Below are positions 7,758 to 15,874 of a stretch of DNA of 24,876 bases, piece by piece (positions within the stretch are counted from its first letter, which is position 1; every line of letters begins with the position of its first letter). The DNA is from CAIXRL01 sp964619155. Lineage in GTDB: Bacteria; Eisenbacteria; RBG-16-71-46. A program made the position numbers and the translations under genes. The notes beneath the pieces were generated by a model, which ran no database searches, had not been told where the DNA came from, and saw only the letters and a program-made list of their open reading frames with translations. The stretch spans positions 1-24,876 of the forward strand of contig CAZUEM010000039.1 in the NCBI GenBank assembly GCA_964619155.1, written 5' to 3'.

Positions 7758-8897
7758 TCAGACGCTGCGGGCCAGGTCCCTCGCCTTGTTCGTCTTCTCC
7801 CACGCGAAGTCCGGACGGCCGAAGTGGCCGTACGCGGCGGTCGCACGGTAGATCGGGCGGCGCAGCTTGAGCGCGTCGATGATGCCGGCCGGCGTGAGGT
7901 CGAAGTTCTTCCGCACGACCGCGGTCAGCTTGTCGTCGCTGACCTTGCCGGTGCCGAAGCTGTTGACCGCGATGCTCACCGGCTCGGCGACGCCGATGGC
8001 GTACGCCACCTGCACCTCGCAGCGGTCGCAGAGGCCCGAGGCGACCAGGTTCTTCGCGACCCAGCGCGCGGCGTAGCAGGCGGAGCGGTCCACCTTGCTC
8101 GGGTCCTTGCCCGAGAAGGCGCCGCCGCCGTGGCGGCCCATGCCGCCGTAGGTGTCCACGATGATCTTGCGGCCGGTGAGGCCGCAGTCGCCCATCGGGC
8201 CGCCGACGACGAACTTGCCGGTCGGATTGACGTGGAACTGGACCGGCTGCTTCCTGCTCACGAGGCGCTTGGGCAGCAGCGGCAGGATGACCTTCTCGAT
8301 CATGTCCTTGCGGATCTTCGAGTGCGCCACCTGGTCGGAGTGCTGCGTCGAGAGCACGACCGTGTCGATGCGCACCGGCTTGCTGCCCTCGTACTCCACC
8401 GTCACCTGCGTCTTGCCGTCGGGGCGCAGGTAGTCCACGACGCCCTTCCTGCGCGCCTGCGAGAGCCGCATGGCGAGCTTGTGGGCGAGCATGATCGGCA
8501 ACGGCATCAGCTCCGGGGTCTCGTTGCACGCGTAGCCGAACATCAGGCCCTGGTCGCCCGCGCCGCCCGTGTTGACGCCCATCGCGATGTCCGGCGACTG
8601 CTGGTCGATCGTGGTCATCACCGCGCAGGTGTGGCAGTCGAAGCCGTACTCGGCGTCGTCGTAGCCGATCTCCTTGATCACCGAGCGCACGAGCTGCGGG
8701 ATCTCGACGTAGGCCTTGGTCGTGATCTCGCCCGCGACCACGGCGAGGCCGGTCGTGACCATGGTCTCGCAGGCCACGCGGCTCGCGCGGTCCTGCGCCA
8801 GCATGGCGTCGAGGACGGAGTCGGAGATCTGGTCCGCGATCTTGTCCGGGTGCCCTTCGGTCACGGACTCGGAAGTGAAGAGGTGACGCGACGCCAT
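7758..8897 (-). CDS. metK: S-adenosylmethionine synthase
   Basis: Cytosolic enzyme that makes SAM from ATP and methionine, releasing phosphate and pyrophosphate. The 379-residue protein has all family landmarks: FTSESVTEGHPDKIADQISD at the N-terminus with the ATP-binding HPDK, GAGDQGLMFGY, VGGPMGDCGLTGRKI and the glycine loop GGGAFSGKD, ending in FAWEKTN. The start at 8897 is set by GAGGAG about 7 nt upstream and by the family N-terminus; the open frame upstream of it shadows the isomerase gene. It stands 52 nt after the isomerase stop and is the last gene before a strong terminator. Whether it also has its own promoter is unclear; I see none in the gap. Confidence 0.98.
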   Translation of the reverse strand: MASRHLFTSESVTEGHPDKIADQISDSVLDAMLAQDRASRVACETMVTTGLAVVAGEITTKAYVEIPQLVRSVIKEIGYDDAEYGFDCHTCAVMTTIDQQSPDIAMGVNTGGAGDQGLMFGYACNETPELMPLPIMLAHKLAMRLSQARRKGVVDYLRPDGKTQVTVEYEGSKPVRIDTVVLSTQHSDQVAHSKIRKDMIEKVILPLLPKRLVSRKQPVQFHVNPTGKFVVGGPMGDCGLTGRKIIVDTYGGMGRHGGGAFSGKDPSKVDRSACYAARWVAKNLVASGLCDRCEVQVAYAIGVAEPVSIAVNSFGTGKVSDDKLTAVVRKNFDLTPAGIIDALKLRRPIYRATAAYGHFGRPDFAWEKTNKARDLARSV

Positions 8898-8949
8898 CGA
8901 ATGCTCCTCGTGAGGTTGAACCGGGCCGGAGCGGCTGCTTCCGGCGCCG

Positions 8950-10038
8950 TCAGCGGTGGGGGTCGCGGGGCCCGGGGGGCTCCGCGAGGCGCTTCTTGAA
9001 CTCGTCGATGCTAGTGATGTCCACCGGGTCCACCCCGCCGAGCAGCGCGAGGTAGAGGCTGAAGTAGTCGCCGAACTGCACCAGCGAGGCGAGCCGGGCC
9101 AGCCGGCTTTCCCCGCCCGAGCGGACTTCGTGCACGGCCGCACCCTGGCGGGCCGCGTACTCGGCGGTGAGGTCCAGCCGCCGCGTGGCCTCGGCCGGAT
9201 CCTCCCGATCCCGCAGCACGACGACGCTGCTGCCCCGCTGCGACGGGCCGGGCGACTGCCAGGCCACGATCTCGTTGTGGTTCAGCTCGGGCACGGCCGC
9301 GGAATGGGCGGGCAGCTTAGCATTTTCGTTGAGCTGCTGCCTCCAGCGCACGGCCACCGCCTCGAGCGGTCCGGCGGCCGAGTAGAGAACGAGGCTCCGC
9401 CCGAGGCAGGCGCGCGCGAGTTGCTTGGCCGCGTTGCCCGCCTCCGGGGCCGCCGTTCCGAGGCGCCCGCGCGCCTCGCGCATCCGCGCCGCGGCCTCGC
9501 GCCACGCGGGCGCGGGATCCGCGACCCAGCCGAGCGCGGCGGCCAGCCGCGTCACCGGCACCCAGGCGTGGAAGAGCGCGGCGCGCGGCGGCATGCCCGA
9601 CGGTACGGCCTGCAGGTGCAGGCCCGCCGCCTTCGCGCGCGCGGCCAGTTCGCCGCCGCCCGCCAGAGCCACCGCCGGCACGCCGCGGCGCCGGGCCTCC
9701 GCCTCGAGCGCGAGCGTCTCCTCGGTGTTGCCCGAGTTGCTGGAGAGCACCGCGAGCGAGCGCGGGTTCACGCAGGCCGGCCAGCGGTAGTCGCGCACGA
9801 CGAGCCACGGGCGCGGCAGCGCGTCGCGCCACAGCGCACCGGTCAGCTCGGCGGCGATCGCCGAGCCGCCCATGCCGCCGACCGCGACCAGGTCCGGGTC
9901 GGCCACGGGCAGCCGCCAGGGCGCCGCGTCGGTGCGCGCGAGCGCCTCCTCGACGTGCTCCGGCAGGGCATCGACGAGCGGCGCCATGCCGCGCGGGTCG
10001 CGGTCGCCGTACGGCGGCTCCAGCGGCGGGCCGGTCAC
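8950..10038 (-). CDS. Bifunctional phosphoglucose/phosphomannose isomerase
   Basis: A 362-residue double-SIS-domain isomerase of the archaeal-type PGI/PMI family, interconverting glucose-6-phosphate or mannose-6-phosphate with fructose-6-phosphate. The first SIS domain has GGMGGSAIAAEL (54-65) and SSNSGNTEETL (99-109). The segment LNENAKLPAHSAAVPELNHNEIVAW holds the catalytic Glu (E238) and His (H254) of the family, and the C-terminal FKKRL supplies the usual lysine. The GTG start at 10038 overlaps the ptsI stop as GTGA and has a purine-rich GGGGGAGGG just upstream. The coupling to the PTS genes suggests it processes the incoming hexose phosphate. The family is clear; substrate preference is inferred. 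Confidence 0.9.
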   Translation of the reverse strand: MTGPPLEPPYGDRDPRGMAPLVDALPEHVEEALARTDAAPWRLPVADPDLVAVGGMGGSAIAAELTGALWRDALPRPWLVVRDYRWPACVNPRSLAVLSSNSGNTEETLALEAEARRRGVPAVALAGGGELAARAKAAGLHLQAVPSGMPPRAALFHAWVPVTRLAAALGWVADPAPAWREAAARMREARGRLGTAAPEAGNAAKQLARACLGRSLVLYSAAGPLEAVAVRWRQQLNENAKLPAHSAAVPELNHNEIVAWQSPGPSQRGSSVVVLRDREDPAEATRRLDLTAEYAARQGAAVHEVRSGGESRLARLASLVQFGDYFSLYLALLGGVDPVDITSIDEFKKRLAEPPGPRDPHR

Positions 10039-11810
10039 GCGCCCTCCCCCGCGCCGTCGCCCGCGCGCTCGTGGACGAGCACGCTCGGCAGCAGCGTCTC
10101 GACGCGCTGGCGGACGAGCCGGCGCACCTGCGCCGCCGCCGGGCAGGCCAGCGCCTCCCCGGCGATCTCGCGGGCCGCGTCGTACCGCACCGAGCGGATC
10201 GCGAGCTTGACGCGCGGCAGGTCGGGGGCCGGCACGGACAGTTCGTCCACGCCGAGGCCGAGCAGCAGCACGGCGTTCTGGGGGTCGCTCGCCATCTCGC
10301 CGCACACGCCGACCCAGCGCCCCTGCGCGTGCGCCGCGTCGACCGTGTGGCGGATGCTGCGCAGCACGGCCGGGTCGAGCGGCTCGTAGAGGTGCGCCAG
10401 GCGCTCGTTGTCGCGGTCCATGGCCAGCGTGTACTGGATGAGGTCGTTCGAGCCGATCGAGAAGAAGCGCGACTGCCGGGCGAGCGCGTCGGCCATCCAC
10501 ACCGCGCTCGGGGTCTCGATCATGATGCCGGTCTCGACGTCCGGGTCGAAGGCCGCCCCCTCGCGCCGCAGGTCCTCGAGCGCCTGGTCGCGCAGCGCGA
10601 GCGCGCGCGCGAGTTCCTCCACGCTCGAGACCATCGGGAACATCATGCGCACACGGCCGTGCGCGCTGGCCCGGTAGATCGCGCGGATCTGGGTGCGGAA
10701 CATCTCCGGGCTCGAGAGCGCGAGCCGGATGCCGCGCAACCCGAGGAACGGGTTCGTCTCGTGCGTCATGCCCAGGTAGGACGCGACCTTGTCCCCGCCC
10801 AGGTCCATGGTGCGGAACAGCACCGGCCGGCCCTGCATGGCCTCGGTGACCCGGCGGTACGCGGCGAACTGCTCGCCCTCGCCCGGCAGGTCCACGCGGT
10901 TCATGTAGAAGAACTCGGTGCGGAACAGCCCGATCGAGGCGGCGCCCGCCTGCACCGCGGCGTCCACGTCCTCGGGCAGCTCGAGGTTCGCGCCCAGCTC
11001 GATCGCGCGGCCGTCGAGCGTCTCGCACGCGGCCTCGCGCAGGTCGCCGAGCGCCCGGGCCTTGCGCCGCAGCCGTTCGACGCGGGCGCCGAAGTCGGCG
11101 CGGCGCGCGGCGTCGGGGTCGAACTCGACGGCCCCCTCGTAGCCGTCCACGGTCGCGGCGCCGCCGGTGCGCGCGTGGAAGAGGGCGTCGCGCACGCCGG
11201 CCACGCACGGGATGCCGCGCCCGCGCGCGACGATGGCGCTGTGCGACGTGCGGCCGCCGACCTCGAGCACGAACGCCAGCACGCACTCGCGCGGCAGCGC
11301 GGCCACCTCGCTGGGCCCGAGGTCGTGCGCCACGACCACGGCCGGGGCGTCGAGCCGGGCCAGCTCGCTCGCGCCGGTGCCGAGCAGCTCGCGGAGCACG
11401 CGGCGTTCGCAGTCCACGATGTCGGCGCGGCGTTCGCGCAGGTACTCGTCCTCGATCTTGTCGAGCGCGCCGGCCACCCGCGACATGTAGGCGCGGAAGA
11501 CGTAGGCGGGGTCGAGCAGCATCTCGCGCACGCCCTTCTCGACCGTCTCCAGCAGGTCGGGGTCCTCGAGGATCAGCAGGTGCGCGTCGTAGATGCGGGC
11601 GGCGTGCTCGCCGATCTCGGCGGCGATGCCGTCGCGGATCGCCGCGAGGTCGCGCCGGGCGGCCGCCAGCGCGGCGTGGAAGCGCGCGAGTTCGGCGTCC
11701 ACCTCGGTCGGCGCGATGGCCGATTCGCGGACGGTCAGCTCCTCGCGCTCGAAGCGGAAGACCGGGCCGGCGGCGAGGCCGGGCGAGGCGGCGATGCCGG
11801 TGAGCTTCAC
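10035..11810 (-). CDS. ptsI: PTS phosphoenolpyruvate-protein phosphotransferase (enzyme I)
   Basis: Cytosolic first enzyme of the phosphotransferase system: it takes phosphate from phosphoenolpyruvate onto a histidine and passes it to HPr. The 591-residue length is normal. The N-terminal domain has the active-site GGRTSHSAIVAR with H190. The PEP-binding barrel shows GLFRTEFFYM (294-303), FRTMDLGGDK and IGSNDLIQYTLA, and VGVCGEMASDP carries the conserved C503. GTG at 11810 overlaps the HPr stop as GTGA, and the gene overlaps the isomerase start in the same way. It is the only EI in the window and sits with HPr, the kinase and all four EII parts, so a complete system is present. Confidence 0.98.
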   Translation of the reverse strand: MKLTGIAASPGLAAGPVFRFEREELTVRESAIAPTEVDAELARFHAALAAARRDLAAIRDGIAAEIGEHAARIYDAHLLILEDPDLLETVEKGVREMLLDPAYVFRAYMSRVAGALDKIEDEYLRERRADIVDCERRVLRELLGTGASELARLDAPAVVVAHDLGPSEVAALPRECVLAFVLEVGGRTSHSAIVARGRGIPCVAGVRDALFHARTGGAATVDGYEGAVEFDPDAARRADFGARVERLRRKARALGDLREAACETLDGRAIELGANLELPEDVDAAVQAGAASIGLFRTEFFYMNRVDLPGEGEQFAAYRRVTEAMQGRPVLFRTMDLGGDKVASYLGMTHETNPFLGLRGIRLALSSPEMFRTQIRAIYRASAHGRVRMMFPMVSSVEELARALALRDQALEDLRREGAAFDPDVETGIMIETPSAVWMADALARQSRFFSIGSNDLIQYTLAMDRDNERLAHLYEPLDPAVLRSIRHTVDAAHAQGRWVGVCGEMASDPQNAVLLLGLGVDELSVPAPDLPRVKLAIRSVRYDAAREIAGEALACPAAAQVRRLVRQRVETLLPSVLVHERAGDGAGEGA

Positions 11811-12076
11811 GGTTCCCCCCCGAACTTGCCGTCCACCAGCTCGCGGATCGCCTCGAGGGCCTCCTTCTCGTCGGGGCCCTTCGCCCGCACCGTGATCGTC
11901 GCCCCCTCCTCGGCGGCCAGCATCATGACGCCCATGATGCTCTTGCCGTTGACCTCGAGGTCGTCGCGCGAGACGAACACCTCGGAGCGGAACTTCGAGG
12001 CGGTCTTGACGAACAGCGCGCAGGCGCGCGCGTGCAGGCCGAGCTGGTTCCGGATGACGAGCTGCAGTTCCGACAA
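11807..12076 (-). CDS. ptsH: PTS phosphocarrier protein HPr
   Basis: An 89-residue phosphocarrier between enzyme I and the EIIA domain. NQLGLHARACALF contains the phosphorylated H15, and VNGKSIMGVMMLAAEEG contains the regulatory S46 with the residues HPr kinase/phosphorylase recognises. The start is a TTG at 12076, because it gives exactly the family N-terminus and has GGGAGGA 5 nt upstream; there is no ATG or GTG nearby. Having both H15 and S46 together with hprK in the same operon means HPr can be controlled by two phosphorylations. The stop overlaps the ptsI start. Confidence 0.95.
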   Translation of the reverse strand: MSELQLVIRNQLGLHARACALFVKTASKFRSEVFVSRDDLEVNGKSIMGVMMLAAEEGATITVRAKGPDEKEALEAIRELVDGKFGGEP

Positions 12077-12096
12077 GGCGGTCCTCCCGGGGCCGT

Positions 12097-12861
12097 TCAA
12101 GCGCGTTGCAGCCAGGACGCGAGCAGCACGAGCGCGCCGACGCCGAGCGCCCACTGGGTGGGCGAAGGACGGGCGCGCTGCGCCGAAAGCAGGCCGAGTC
12201 CGAGTCCGGCGGCGAGCGCGGACTGTACCGCGATCGGGCGCGGCACGCCTCCCGGGGCCAGCGCCCAGGCGACCGCCACGCCGAGCACGATCACGCCGGC
12301 GTAGGCGAGCGCGGTGACCGCGCCCTCGAGCAGGCCGCGCAGCCGCCCGCCGAGCACGGCCGGGCCCTTCGCGTACCCCCAGCCCACGCCGGCGAAGCGC
12401 ACGCCGAGGTGCACCGAGGCGTAGCAGAGCCACAGCGCCGCGGCGCCCCACGCGGTCTCGGGCCGCGCGAGCGCGAGCAGCACGCCGGCCACGGCCGCGA
12501 ACGGGCGCAGCGAGAACCAGAACAGCCGGTCGCCGAGAGCCGCGAGCGTGGAGCCGAGGGCGGCCTTGACGCGCGCCATGCCGGCCGCGTCGGGGCCGGC
12601 CCCCTCGGCGCGGCGCTCCTCGAGGTGCGCGGCCGCGCCCAGGGCCAGCGAGGCCAGCGTGGGTTGCGTGTTGAAGTAGGCCGTGTGCTCCGCCAGCCGC
12701 TCGCGGCGCCGCTCGGGGTCGCGGTAGAGCGCTTCGAGCGCCGGCTGCAGCGCGTAGACCCAGCCCACCCCCTGCTGGCGCTCGAAGTTCCAGGTCGCCT
12801 GCAGCAGGTTCGCGCGCAGGGCCATGCGCGCGAGCGTGCGCCATCCCAGCCGCCCGCTCAC
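12097..12861 (-). CDS. PTS Man-family transporter subunit IID
   Basis: A 254-residue membrane subunit of a mannose/fructose/sorbose/N-acetylgalactosamine-type permease, which works with IIC to move the sugar. The N-terminal part has the EIID pattern ANLLQATWNFERQQGVGWVYALQPALE and AYFNTQPTLASLALGAA. The middle and C-terminal part contains hydrophobic stretches (PFAAVAGVLLALA, ALAYAGVIVLGVAVAWALA, ALGVGALVLLASWL). It is slightly shorter than enterobacterial IID. The GTG start at 12861 overlaps the IIC stop as GTGA. The HPr gene follows after 20 nt. Confidence 0.92.
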   Translation of the reverse strand: MSGRLGWRTLARMALRANLLQATWNFERQQGVGWVYALQPALEALYRDPERRRERLAEHTAYFNTQPTLASLALGAAAHLEERRAEGAGPDAAGMARVKAALGSTLAALGDRLFWFSLRPFAAVAGVLLALARPETAWGAAALWLCYASVHLGVRFAGVGWGYAKGPAVLGGRLRGLLEGAVTALAYAGVIVLGVAVAWALAPGGVPRPIAVQSALAAGLGLGLLSAQRARPSPTQWALGVGALVLLASWLQRA

Positions 12862-13565
12862 GGCGCCCCCATCACGAGCGTCAGCCACGCCCCCACGAGG
12901 GCGGCCGCGAACACCGCGGCGCGAGTCAGGCGGCGCTGCACGAAGGCGTTGAGGAGCTGCGCGAACCCGAAGCCGAGCCACAGCGGCTGCGCGAGCGTCC
13001 AGGCGCGCGAGAGGCGCAGCGACTCGCCCTCGACGAGGCCGCCGAGCAGCAGCGCGCCGCCGCCGATCCACAGCCCGCACCACGCGACGCCGACGCCGAA
13101 GGCGAGCGCCGCCCCGGCGAGGCTGGCGACGCCCGGGGCGCCCTCGCGGCCGGCGCGCAACTCGGCCTCGCACCAGCGCGCGAGCCCCTCGTTGCTTCGG
13201 CGCTGCCAGCGGACGAGCGGCACGCCGGCCGTGGCGGCGACCATGCCGGCGAGCACGCCGGCGAGCTGGGCCGAGTCGCGCCAGGGCGGCAGGCCCTCGG
13301 CCGGCGCCAGCACGAGCGCGAGCCCGGCGCCCACCACCCCGCCCGTCGCGTAGTCCTCCGGGGTGCGGGCGCCGATCGGCAGCGTGCTCGCGGCGAGGAT
13401 CTGCAGCACGACGCCGACGCCGAGCGCCGTGGACCAGTCGCCCCACAGCCAGCCGAGCAGCGTCGCGGTGACGAGCGGCTGCGAAAGCAGGGTCTGCGCG
13501 ACGGGCGTGGCGTCGAGCGCCGCGACGCCGCCGAGCAGCGAGGTGAGCGCGACCCGTTCGATCAC
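12858..13565 (-). CDS. PTS Man-family transporter subunit IIC
   Basis: A 235-residue polytopic membrane protein, the substrate channel of the Man-family permease. The N-terminal block (SQPLVTATLLGWLWGD, GVVLQILAASTLPIGARTPEDYATGG) is the usual EIIC pattern. Further hydrophobic segments occur at VLAGMVAATAGVPL, LAGAALAFGVGVAWCGLWI and AAVFAAALVGAWLTLVMG. The GTG start at 13565 overlaps the IIB stop as GTGA, and its stop overlaps the IID start as GTGA. The Shine-Dalgarno is poor, so translation probably depends on coupling. Substrate is not readable from sequence. Confidence 0.92.
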   Translation of the reverse strand: MIERVALTSLLGGVAALDATPVAQTLLSQPLVTATLLGWLWGDWSTALGVGVVLQILAASTLPIGARTPEDYATGGVVGAGLALVLAPAEGLPPWRDSAQLAGVLAGMVAATAGVPLVRWQRRSNEGLARWCEAELRAGREGAPGVASLAGAALAFGVGVAWCGLWIGGGALLLGGLVEGESLRLSRAWTLAQPLWLGFGFAQLLNAFVQRRLTRAAVFAAALVGAWLTLVMGAP

Positions 13566-14047
13566 GGCCGGACCGCGGGGTCGAGGGCCTCCAGCGGCTG
13601 CGATTTCGAGGCGGGCACGTCGCACACCTCGAGCGCCACGCCGCGCGCCAGCAGCGCCTTCGCGTCGGCCCGGTCGGCGTCGTCGAGGTAGACGTACTCG
13701 CAGACCTTCCGCTTGCCCGGCGCATAGTGGAGCCCGCCGACGTTGAACGACGGCACCGCCGCCCCGGCCTCGACGAGACGTCGGGCGGTGGCGAGGCCGC
13801 CCACGAGCAGGAACGCGCCTCCCGGGGCGGCCGCCTCCGCGGCGTGCGCCGCGGCGGCCTCGGCGACGCCGGCGACACGCACCTCCATGCCGGGCGCGGC
13901 CTGCTCGTAGACCTCGCGCTCCCAGTCGCTGGCCGCGATGGCGTCGTCCACGAGCCACATCCGGACCGGGTTCAGGCGCTGCCCCCAGGCCACGAGCACC
14001 TGCCCGTGGATGAGGCGGTCGTCGATGCGATGCAGCAGCCAGCTCAT
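13562..14047 (-). CDS. PTS Man-family subunit IIB
   Basis: A 161-residue cytosolic phosphotransfer domain that passes phosphate from IIA to the sugar bound by IIC/IID. The N-terminus reads HRIDDRLIHGQVLVAWG, with the phosphorylated H14 in the invariant RLIHGQV context. PSFNVGGLHYAPGKRKV and the following EYVYLDD are also family blocks. The ATG at 14047 overlaps the IIA stop as ATGA, with little Shine-Dalgarno of its own, and its stop overlaps the IIC start. Confidence 0.95.
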   Translation of the reverse strand: MSWLLHRIDDRLIHGQVLVAWGQRLNPVRMWLVDDAIAASDWEREVYEQAAPGMEVRVAGVAEAAAAHAAEAAAPGGAFLLVGGLATARRLVEAGAAVPSFNVGGLHYAPGKRKVCEYVYLDDADRADAKALLARGVALEVCDVPASKSQPLEALDPAVRP

Positions 14048-14487
14048 GCCGGCGGGCCGTGCTGCACGCGGATGCTCTCGCGTCCCTTCAGCTTGAGCCG
14101 CTCGGCGAGCTCGACGACGTCGCCCTTGTCGCGGTTGTGCAGGTAGTCGAGCAGCAGCGGCAGGTTGACCCCCGTGAGGATCGCGATGCCGCGGCCGCTG
14201 CGCGCGGCGGCGGCGCCGCAGATGTGGCACGAACCGCCCCAGAAGTCCGTGAGCACGAGCCCGCCCGCGGTCCACTTCCCCGCCGCCTCGGCGATGCGCT
14301 GCTCGAGTTCGGCCTTCGAGAGGCCCTCGTTGGAGAGCACGGGCACGTCGTCCACGGGCCCGTACACGCGGGCGGCCGCCCGCAGCAGCGCCTCGGCGAG
14401 GCTCCCGTGCATCACGAGCAGCGCCGGGACGCGCGCCGCCGCGGGCTCCGGGACCGCGGGCCCGGGCCCGCCCGGGGACGCGCTCAC
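14044..14487 (-). CDS. PTS Man-family subunit IIA
   Basis: A 147-residue cytosolic phosphocarrier that receives phosphate from HPr and gives it to IIB. The active-site histidine is H27 in LLVMHGSLAEALL, and TDFWGGSCHICGAA with TGVNLPLLLDYL are family blocks. The GTG at 14487 is chosen because it overlaps the hprK stop as GTGA. This start gives about 18 Pro/Ala/Gly-rich residues before the usual N-terminal strand, an extension not typical of the family. No rapZ gene lies between hprK and this gene, unlike many related clusters. Confidence 0.93.
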   Translation of the reverse strand: MSASPGGPGPAVPEPAAARVPALLVMHGSLAEALLRAAARVYGPVDDVPVLSNEGLSKAELEQRIAEAAGKWTAGGLVLTDFWGGSCHICGAAAARSGRGIAILTGVNLPLLLDYLHNRDKGDVVELAERLKLKGRESIRVQHGPPA

Positions 14488-15455
14488 TCGGTGTCCTCCC
14501 GGACCCACGCCCGCGCGGCGCTCTTGCGCTTCATGACCTCGAGCATGTGCTGGTTGAGCCGTTCGGCCGGCGAGAAGCCGCCCACGACCTTCACGAGGTA
14601 GTGGAGCGCGATCACCTCGGCGATGACGGTGATGTTCTTGCCCGGCGTGATCGGCACCTGCACGAGCGGGATCTGCACGCCGAGGACCTCGGTCTTGCGC
14701 TCGTCCAGCCCGACGCGCTCGTAGTCCTCGTCGTCCGACCACTCGCGCAGGTTGACCTCGACCTCGACGCGCTTCTGCAGGCGGATCGAGCGGATGCCGA
14801 AGATGCTCTGCACGTCGATGATGCCCAGGCCCCGGATCTCCATGTGGTGCCGCAGGAGCTGGTTGCCCGTGCCGATCAGGACGTCGCCGTGGCGGCGCGT
14901 GATCGTGACGATGTCGTCGGCGACCAGCCGGTGGCCGCGCTCGACGAGGTCGAGCGCGGTCTCCGACTTGCCGATCGCGCTGCGGCCGGTGAACAGCAGG
15001 CCGCAGCCGTAGACGTCCACGAGCGACCCGTGCACGCTCACCGACGGCGCGAACATGTGGTCGAGATAGCTCGTGAGCGAGTGGATGAACGGCGTCGTGC
15101 TCTGGGGCGTGCGCAGCACCGGCACGCCGCGCTCGTTCGCCCGCTGCACCAGGTAGGGCGGCACCTCGAGGCCCTTGCAGACCACGATCAGCGGCATGGT
15201 GAAGGCGAACAGCCGGTCGAGGGCCTCGCGCACGCCCTCGGGCGAGAGCGTCGCGAGGTAGGTCAGCTCGGTCTGGGCGAGGATCTGGATGCGCTCGGGC
15301 AGGAAGTTCTCGACGAACCCCATGAGCGCCATGCCGGGCCGGTTGATGTCGCTGACCGTGATCTCGCACTGCGAGGCCAGGGACTCGGTCAGCAGCTCGA
15401 GCTGCAGGTCCTCGCGCTGGTCCTCGAAGAGTCGGGCGACGCCGAGCGTCTTCAC
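14484..15455 (-). CDS. hprK: HPr kinase/phosphorylase
   Basis: A 323-residue bifunctional enzyme that phosphorylates Ser46 of HPr with ATP (or pyrophosphate) and removes it again. The N-terminal regulatory domain (1-130) is followed by VHGSLVDVYG with the catalytic-domain His (H142), then the P-loop GRSAIGKSETA (157-167). The usual family P-loop is GDSGxGKSE, so D and G are here R and A. The signature MEIRGLGIIDVQSIFG (205-220) is well conserved. The GTG at 15455 starts 7 nt after the hpf stop, with GAGGA further upstream. Its target HPr, with Ser46, is encoded five genes downstream. Confidence 0.97.
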   Translation of the reverse strand: MKTLGVARLFEDQREDLQLELLTESLASQCEITVSDINRPGMALMGFVENFLPERIQILAQTELTYLATLSPEGVREALDRLFAFTMPLIVVCKGLEVPPYLVQRANERGVPVLRTPQSTTPFIHSLTSYLDHMFAPSVSVHGSLVDVYGCGLLFTGRSAIGKSETALDLVERGHRLVADDIVTITRRHGDVLIGTGNQLLRHHMEIRGLGIIDVQSIFGIRSIRLQKRVEVEVNLREWSDDEDYERVGLDERKTEVLGVQIPLVQVPITPGKNITVIAEVIALHYLVKVVGGFSPAERLNQHMLEVMKRKSAARAWVREDTE

Positions 15456-15462
15456 GTGCGTC

Positions 15463-15822
15463 TCAGTCCTCGTCGGCGAGGTCGTCCTCGCCCGGGGCCG
15501 ACTCGGGGACGCCCGGCGTCCCGGCCTTGCGCTGCTTCTGGTCGATGCGCCGCTCCTTGTGCCGGCGGAGCTGCTCCTCCAGCCGGTGGGCGGCGAGCTC
15601 GATCGCGGCGCCGGGCTCGCCGTGCACCTCGGTGCACACGAGCTGGCTGCCGTTCAGGCGCATGGTGATTTCCGCCTCGTAGCGGGCCTTCTCCTGGACG
15701 AGGACCAGGTGCACACCGTGGATGTCGGCGGCGAACTTCTGGAGCTTCTCGAGGCGCTGCGTCGCGAACTGGCGCAGGCCGCTGGAGACTTCGAAATGGC
15801 GTGCGGTGATGCTGATCTGCAC
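15463..15822 (-). CDS. hpf: Ribosome hibernation promoting factor, short form
   Basis: A 119-residue HPF/YfiA-family protein that binds the 30S subunit and helps inactivate ribosomes when growth slows. It begins QISITARHFEVSSGLRQFATQRLEKLQKF, the standard beta-alpha start, and contains HLVLVQEKARYEAEITMRLNG. It stops after an acidic tail (GEDDLADED) and lacks the C-terminal dimerisation domain of the long form. The GTG at 15822 has a near-perfect AAGGAGGAG upstream, so the start is firm. The position after rpoN and before hprK/PTS genes matches the conserved rpoN-hpf neighbourhood of Gram-negative bacteria. The 52-nt gap from rpoN contains a palindrome, GCGACGTCGC, of unknown meaning. Confidence 0.95.
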   Translation of the reverse strand: MQISITARHFEVSSGLRQFATQRLEKLQKFAADIHGVHLVLVQEKARYEAEITMRLNGSQLVCTEVHGEPGAAIELAAHRLEEQLRRHKERRIDQKQRKAGTPGVPESAPGEDDLADED

Positions 15823-15874
15823 GGCGCTCCTCCTTGTGTCGCGGGATGGATGCGACGTCGCGAAGCGTTCCGAA

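Noticed and set aside
8926..8944. Hairpin between the isomerase and metK as a terminator
   Set aside because: The stem CCGGAGC/GCTTCCGG has a bulge and no T-run, and metK follows immediately in the same direction.
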